Positions 57,561-64,000 of a stretch of DNA of 64,000 nt are shown piece after piece. Position numbers and translations under genes: made by a program. This stretch comes from Holacanthus passer (taxonomy: Eukaryota > Chordata > Actinopteri > Pomacanthidae): contig JAFREQ010000003.1 of assembly GCA_025331565.1 (NCBI GenBank), positions 1 through 64,000 of the forward strand, in the 5' to 3' direction. Under the pieces are notes generated by a model, which was given only the letters and a program-made list of their open reading frames with translations, made no database searches and had not been told where the DNA came from. Numbering within the stretch: the first letter of the stretch is position 1; each line of letters starts with the position of its first letter.

Positions 57561-60500
57561 GCTGAGAGATTTGATCATTGTTCTGGGGTTTACACTTTTG
57601 AACAATCTATCCTCGGAAGTATTCATTGTGTCACACTTGACAACAGCGACAAAAGTAGTTGTGTGCAGAATGAAAAAAAGTGCTTGAGCCAGAATTTTAA
57701 CACAACTAGCCAATCAAGTCTGTGAAGTGGGTGTGACTGATGTCAGGAAGGTGTGTAGGTGGGAGGGGTTTCAGATGTCAATCATCCCACAAGCACTGTA
57801 GTTGCAGCTGTCAGAAGCACTGACACCTTTTCTCTGTCGCCACCTTCAGGCCAATGCTGGTGGTCACGATAATAAGCTCATCATCTGCAAGCAAATAATA
57901 ATTAATTATGAGTTTAACAAAAAAAATGTTTTGAGAAATGAAGAGGAAATTAAGTTGTCCTTCCATTTTTTTACCTTTACTTTCTGGCTCTGACTTATAT
58001 CCTCACACATCCATTAGCATATCCCATCATTCCTTTAGTCTCGTCTCTCAAAGAAGTGGAAAGGTCGCATCCTGATCTCGTTAATCAAACGCCAGCTTTG
58101 AGGTGCTGTAGGATCACAGCAAGGCGACATATGAAGGCAGCACACAGATGATTGACTCACTCTGTGAACGTCCAAACCAGGTGGGAATCAAAGGCAGAGG
58201 TGGGGAGGCGACATGTTATGTACTCCTTCATCCAGCCTCTGTATACCCGGGTACACGGATCATACACAATGCAAAACATGTGTGAAACCAAACATAGGTA
58301 ACATATTTAAGAAGAAAGAGAATAAGATTGTTGGAAGATATACCTTATGTAAAATTGTAATGCATATATTGTAAACATTTGTGCGTCTTCATTTCACAAA
58401 GCTGGATTATTTAAGACGCAAGTGACTGACAAACACACACACAAACACACAGCACAACCACTAAAATCTAACTAGCGTGCGATGCTTTCACAGCAGAGTT
58501 GTTGCGTGGAAACCAATAGCAGGTTAAATCGGCTCGATGGACAATGACTAATGAAGCTCATGCCCACAGTTGAGGGAGAAAACGGAGCCTTATTTGTGCA
58601 CGGTTCTGTCACGAGCACAGAGAGATGAGGTGTTGCTTTAAAAAGCCGTCCTGCCTGTTTAACGCTGCACGCTCTTCTAAGAAATGTGCCCTTTGTGATT
58701 TTATCAGCACTTCTCATCGGTGTTAGACAGCGAACAGGATGTTTGTGGCTGAATGTCAAGTCCAAAGCTCCAAAGCTACATTGAGTCAGAGGAGCACAGA
58801 ACAGTCAATGTACATTTCTTTTAAAAATCAGCTGACTGCTTCTGAGTCAATAGTGTTGATGATCTTCTTCACTGTCACACCAAACAAAAAACCCACTAAC
58901 ATTTGTTGACTTTTGTTTTAAGTGGGAAAGGGTCAAGTGGCTCTGCAGTAGACCTGAGTATTGATCGGCTCTAGCCCTGATCAGCACTGATGAAAACATG
59001 ACACCCGTGTGTGGACACAAACATTTTCCAGCGTGATGCTTTGATGCACATTGAAGTTCTGGACATTGGCTTTTAAAAAGCCTGGAACATTATTGTTTTT
59101 TAAAGTCTGGGGAAAAAATGCAACGGCGACATCTTTCAGTCGATGTTGAGTTTGAAAGAGAGACTGAAGTAAAAGATATAAAAAAGTAACCATAACATTG
59201 TGACTGAGCTCCATGTTGCTTTCTGCTGTTCCTTGTTTTCATGATGTCAAATGTGACACACCAGAAAAAAAAAAAAACGACAGACAAACTCATTTACTGG
59301 CAATGAGAAAGGAGTCAATCACCTATTTTTGGTGTAAAAATGAGAGTGACGGGTTGTGGGCTGAGTAGCCGACGTGTTGTCTGCATTTTATCCATTAAGA
59401 CATAAATGGACGTCCAACTGGGAAATCTTCAGTCAGACTCTGGGGGGACCAGCTAAATGAAGCATTAAAAAAATCACATTATAATAAAGCACTAATGACT
59501 AACAGTCAATGTTGCTGATCTGGGAAATGAGGCTGTGCTTGTACTCGCTCCTATTAGTAACCAAGCGTGCACACACCTGGCATACAGTCTGCACATGAGC
59601 ACGTCTTGAGAAATGATGAATAATATTTTCAGTATTAAATCTTTAAGCAGCAGCTACAGGTTGGATGAAACACAGAACATATACAGGGCGATAAGGACGG
59701 TGCATCGCAGACAGTGTGGTGAACTCCAGTGCACAGATCTGCCACCTGCAAGTGTGTGAGTGTGTGTTTTGACCAACAAGAGAATTACAACCTGTTTGTG
59801 ATAGAAAAACAGCAGCTCACCTCCTGTTCTGAGACATAAAGCAATAAAAGCATGACCGTAAAATGTGCCAGTCGCTCACATGGCTTCCAGTCTTGTGGTG
59901 CTTTATGCTAATGTCTCCAAATTGTGGCAGTTGGGATTCAATTATGTTAATGGTTCGCATCCACTTTACACTTTAAACTCAACATTTTGACATCTTGCAT
60001 CTAAAAACATATATACAGCATGGACCTTCAGCAGGACACTTTAAATTGCCATGATTTAGTCGTCATTCAGTTGTGTTAGCTGGATGTTTCTAATGAAGGG
60101 TCTATTGGTGCCTAATTGCAGGAGCTCATTAAAATTCAAAAAGGTTTTTCGCTAAATGAAGATTTTTCTGTTCCATTATAAAAGGTAAAATTAATGTTCC
60201 AGCATTAACATTCCAGCTCTCCATTTACATCAGTGCCTCTGAGTGTTATTCCTGCTCAGTATTCACTTATCTGTACACTTGTCCGACATATCAAGACACC
60301 ATAATTGTGGGAAATGAAACTGGATGTATAATGAATGAATGAATTCTTGTTTGATTAATAAATTGGACGGCATGGGATGACATAACATCAACATTCAAGG
60401 AGTGATTTTTCCTCCAAAATGCATTTAGAGCATTCTGGAAATAAAATTGTAGATGCAATGGTATCTTCTAAGTATTAAATGAAAATGCACCTTTGAGTGA

Positions 60501-62096
60501 TACCACACTAAAATTCCCAACAGCTGTCCCAACAGACTCTTTTTAGTTGCTCCCTGCCCTCAGGCTAAGGTTTTCTACCACATTGTTATGAGCTTTCACT
60601 GCCAGTAATTTCCATTAAACATTCAACTGATTTCATATATTTGTAATTTTCTTTTACTTGGTGCTTTCTCATGATGGCTCGCTATCGTTGTTTGAGTGAC
60701 TATCATAATGAAAGATAACAAAAACACATTATTTTTTTGGCCAATGTTTCTGATGAGGCAGGCGGTGGTGTGATGCTGCTCTTCAACATATTACATTTTA
60801 TCCAAAAGCAACTTTTTTGTAAATCAGAAACAGCGAGAGTTCACAAGAGTCAGACCAATAATGTTTCATACAGGAGCAAACGTAGCAGTTTTCTACTGCC
60901 TGTCCATATTTATATGTTTATATATAATGTTATGTGACATCTTTTTGGCAAACTGTAGCACATCACACATAATGTTTCTCTCTAGTAAAAAAAAAAAAGA
61001 TCAGAGCTTGTCTGATTGGAAGTTTTCTCCAAATACAAGACATACATGTGCTCAACAAAAACACACGTATCCTGTTTTTCCATTGGCAAACTTTAACTTT
61101 GCAGGAGGAAGGTGTTGTCTGCCACAAAGTGAGGAAGGCAATAACAAAGACAAATGGCCAGAGCATCTGACCACCCCCATCTTAACCCTCTGATGGGCCA
61201 GATGGGAGAGGAATCTGGGCCCATCGACAAACATAAATCACACACATTCACAGTTCAACACCAGCACAAGCACCGCTGGTGGTGTGGGACCGGATGTTCC
61301 CTTATTGCTTCACACAAAAACTCACTATATGGATCTTTAGGTGTGTGTTGCATACATTGATAGCATGTGTATGACCTGGAGATCCATGCATATGAATGTT
61401 ATTATACACATATGTGTACTTAAGGCAGCACATAGACACACATACAAGACATGTGTAGTATTAAAAAAAATAGTGGTCAGATAAGGTTTCCACTGAGAGA
61501 TTCTGTGTACTCTGCTGACATCTGCTGGTCAGAGCTTAAAACACAAGTCAGTCTGATCAAATAATCACTGCTTATTGCAGCAGACAAACACATGCGCACT
61601 CATGCACAAGCTTTCATATGTTTGAGAACTACTCATTTCCCAGTGCACTAAAAAAGCATAACAAAGCTGTTCCTCTGTTTCCACAATTTTGTTGTTATCG
61701 TGTACACAAATGCTGATGTTAGTGACTCAAGGGATGGATTAACCATCAGCAGGCCGGAGCTTGCAAAGCATGGAAATGTGCAAACACAGCGCTGCACTCT
61801 GATACTGTGTGAGAAGGGAGGGAACGGATCTGTTACAGTCTACCCAAACAGTTTCATGTAAAATATTTAGTTTCAGTGAGATGAATGGAATTATGTTGAT
61901 TCAGTTTGAAGATATTGAGAGCAATTTTTTTCCTGTGTGTTAGTGGAGCAGGATTGGGACTGAATTAATAGTTGTAAACTAAAAGAATAAAGGAGTAATG
62001 CAGTAATGAGCAGCAGCAGCACTAGTAGCAGTATTAGAAGAAGTAATAGGATTAGTATTATGGGGGAAGTGAGAAGCGGTAGTATACAGTATGCAT
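57561..62096. other. Spacer without a supported gene
   Basis: A poly-A tract lies near 60989-60999. A low-complexity patch of agt/agc trinucleotides lies around 62008-62050. No exon with splice support, RNA gene or intact transposon. Confidence 0.35.
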
Positions 62097-62141
62097 GACC
62101 AAAGTGCTGCTCATGAGCCACATGCAGCTCTTCTGGGCCTG
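62097..62141 (+). mobile_element. hAT terminus fragment (GAGCCACATGCAGCTCTT type)
   Basis: Gaccaaagtgctgctcatga followed by gccacatgcagctcttctgg resembles the end of vertebrate hAT elements that carry GAGCCGCATGCGGCTCTT. A short fragment, assigned from memory. Confidence 0.4.
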
Positions 62142-62515
62142 GTGCAATTAATTAAAATCAAAATACAAGTACAGATATAGCAGTACTTATAATAGTCCTT
62201 CAACCAATAGTGGAGGCAGTAGAAATAGTTTAGTTGCTGCTGTTTTTTACTATCACCTGAGCACAACCACTCAACACTCATAAGTGTGTGTAAATGCATT
62301 GTGTTTGTGGAGTGTCCGTATCTCAGTTCAAAGACAGATGTGCGCCGTGCTGACGTGAAGATGACAGGACGAACCGTCTCCCTGTCTCACACAGATAAAC
62401 CCACACCATACTCACACTCCAGCTCACCACCTCCAGATTATCCTCTGATACGAGTGCGTGTGGGCAGCCGTCTGTGTCCATCGGTGAGTCAGTCGTCTGT
62501 TGGACTAGCAGGCTG

Positions 62516-62518
<3 letters not shown>

Positions 62519-62555
<37 letters not shown>

Positions 62556-62579
62556 CAAACATGCACACACACACACACA
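62519..62579. repeat. (AC)n microsatellite, two blocks
   Basis: AC run at 62519-62552 (about 17 units), an atgcaaacatgc interruption, then a second run at 62564-62579. Confidence 0.95.
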
Positions 62580-63180
62580 GGCTGTCTTCAAGCCATCTTG
62601 ATCCTGTCATCACCGTCATAATCCTCCGATGAATAAAAGAGAGGCAGAGCTGGAGGGAGATGATGGAGGGAGTGGACAAAGAATAGATCACTCACAGCTC
62701 ATATTATCCACAGTCGATAACAGTCAACAATTATTGACTGACACTGCAAAGTTCTTTTCATTTGCCCGGCAAATGAAAAGATCTCAAAACTCATGGCAAC
62801 ATACTGCATTTATAACACAACAACAGAAAAACAGGAGCAACTATTAGAAATTCATGGAGACTGATTCTGAGAAGTTGAATCTAGATTGCTGACACAAATC
62901 TGAGGAAACTTTGGTGTCAGACTAATAGAGGCTCAAAGTGACACTGTAGCCTTTGATTGTTATACACTAATATATTTTTGAGCTTTAGTTTTGCAGTGCA
63001 GGATTACTTTTTCGGGTATGTATTACATAATGTGTCTCTCAAAGGAAAGGTGACCCTTCAATGATTTGGTTTTATTTTACAGAGATGTCTCACATTACGA
63101 TTCATTTAGATTTTTGTCTGATGTAAATTTTAGCCTCACGATCAGCGGGACTCTGTTTCTGTCTGTCCCACAAAAGTAAA

Positions 63181-63513
63181 GTGCATGGCCAAAAGTATGC
63201 AGACACTGTCCTATGTATGTGGACACGTATTACACGCATATATGCTTGATAAACATCTCATCTCAAATCAATCTACTGCTATAACAGCTTTTATTTTCTC
63301 TGAAGGTTTTTCTTCTTTGGGCATCATTTCAGTGGGCATCAGTGAGGTCGAGCACGGTGTGTTGGTTGTTAAGGCCTGGTTGTTAATGTGGTTGAGGTGA
63401 GGGCTCAGAGTCTCAGACTGCGTAAACCATTTCTTGATGGACTTTTGCAAGGCTTTATCATGTTGAAACAGCCCCAGACTAAAAGCACACCCTGATCCAC
63501 ATACTTTTGACAA
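63181..63513 (-). pseudogene. Tc1/mariner deletion derivative with broken transposase
   Basis: The left terminal repeat gtgcatggccaaaagtatgc (from 63181) is mirrored by the right end gatccacatacttttgac (from 63495). Between them the minus strand keeps a short transposase remnant (FQHD, as in the Tc1 catalytic region, then IKKWF). The rest of the roughly 340-codon enzyme is missing or out of frame. The element is a non-autonomous fossil. Confidence 0.6.
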
Positions 63514-63522
63514 AACCGTTTT

Positions 63523-63772
63523 GGATGCACCGATTGTGAAATTCTGGGCAGAGGCCAATATCAATGTTTAAAATAACAATTTGGCCAATTGCTCATATTC
63601 CTCCTTTGTGCCACGGAAACAAAAAAATCTTAATCAATTGCACTTTGCACTTCATTGCACTTCCTCATGTCTGTTTTTCAAATGGGTGATGAGGTTTGTT
63701 GTGTAAGGCCGACGGCAGTCAATCAGGCCAATACTGATACGGAGGTTTGGCTGATAAATTGGTGCATCCCTA
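63523..63772. mobile_element. hAT MITE with GGATGCACCGAT termini
   Basis: The left end ggatgcaccgatt (63523-63535) is inverted at the right end as aattggtgcatcccta (63757-63772). The interior repeats ggccaatat/ggccaatac near both ends. No coding capacity. It sits immediately next to the Tc1 derivative. Confidence 0.65.
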
Positions 63773-64000
63773 ATATCAGCTGTAAGATGGACTACCTTGA
63801 AGGATGACTCGTAATGGCTTTGGTGATCATCATGTGGCACCAACATGTCACAAATGAATGACTGAATTCCCTTTCATATGTATTTCGACATGAATGCTAA
63901 TAAATGCTAAACATCAGTTTTCATTAAGTAATTTCAGTATCTGTTCAATGTTAACATAGTTTATCAGCGTAACATAATAAATGTAAACTCTCATGTGAAA
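63773..64000. other. Spacer at right edge
   Basis: No feature recognised. Confidence 0.4.

Noticed and set aside
1..64000. CRISPR arrays, operons, prophage or plasmid features.
   Set aside because: Nothing of the kind is present. Split genes, microsatellites and fish transposons show a vertebrate chromosome.

Overview
The window looks like chromosomal DNA of a bony fish, most likely a spiny-rayed (percomorph) teleost. The evidence is a split vertebrate GPCR gene with consensus GT/AG splice sites, many CA/TG microsatellites, and repeat types I recognise from teleost genomes: hAT elements with CAGTGGTGGAA ends, degenerate Tc1/mariner copies, a tRNA-like SINE head, LINE-type TTAATAAAG tails and a Gypsy-like LTR remnant. 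Coding density is very low. Only two protein-coding genes are well supported, and there are two weaker 3'-terminal exon candidates at the left edge.

Layout. Positions 1-730 hold what looks like the end of a plus-strand gene for a single-pass membrane protein: a Ser/Thr/Pro-rich stalk exon, then an exon with a transmembrane segment and tail. A second candidate terminal exon with a membrane segment lies at 2458-2763. From 2.8 to 31 kb I see no convincing gene, only AT-rich spacer with repeats. These include a hAT element with a near-perfect 8-bp target duplication (14994-15771), a Tc1 relic split by younger insertions (13524-14322) and a GC-rich nested palindrome (9506-9618).

At 31.36-33.65 kb is the most interesting gene. 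It encodes a predicted 426-residue protein with an N-terminal TLR-like TIR domain, two adjacent transmembrane helices and a C-terminal domain I cannot classify. Almost all coding sequence is in one exon. A tiny start exon is inferred about 1 kb upstream, and just upstream of it lie an interferon-response-like element and a PU.1-like site. This suggests an immune-cell or interferon-responsive membrane-anchored TIR protein.

From 33.8 to 50 kb there is again spacer with repeats. At 50.45-52.50 kb is a two-exon V1a-type vasotocin receptor gene. It has a GC-rich first exon, the family's intron between TM6 and TM7, and a possible long 3' untranslated region with three Pumilio-type sites near 53.75 kb. 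The remainder to 64 kb is spacer and transposon relics, ending in a Tc1 deletion derivative beside a hAT MITE.

The two main genes show no evident functional link: one is a neuroendocrine GPCR, the other a probable innate-immune signalling protein. All family names for repeats come from memory of typical sequences, not from a database search.
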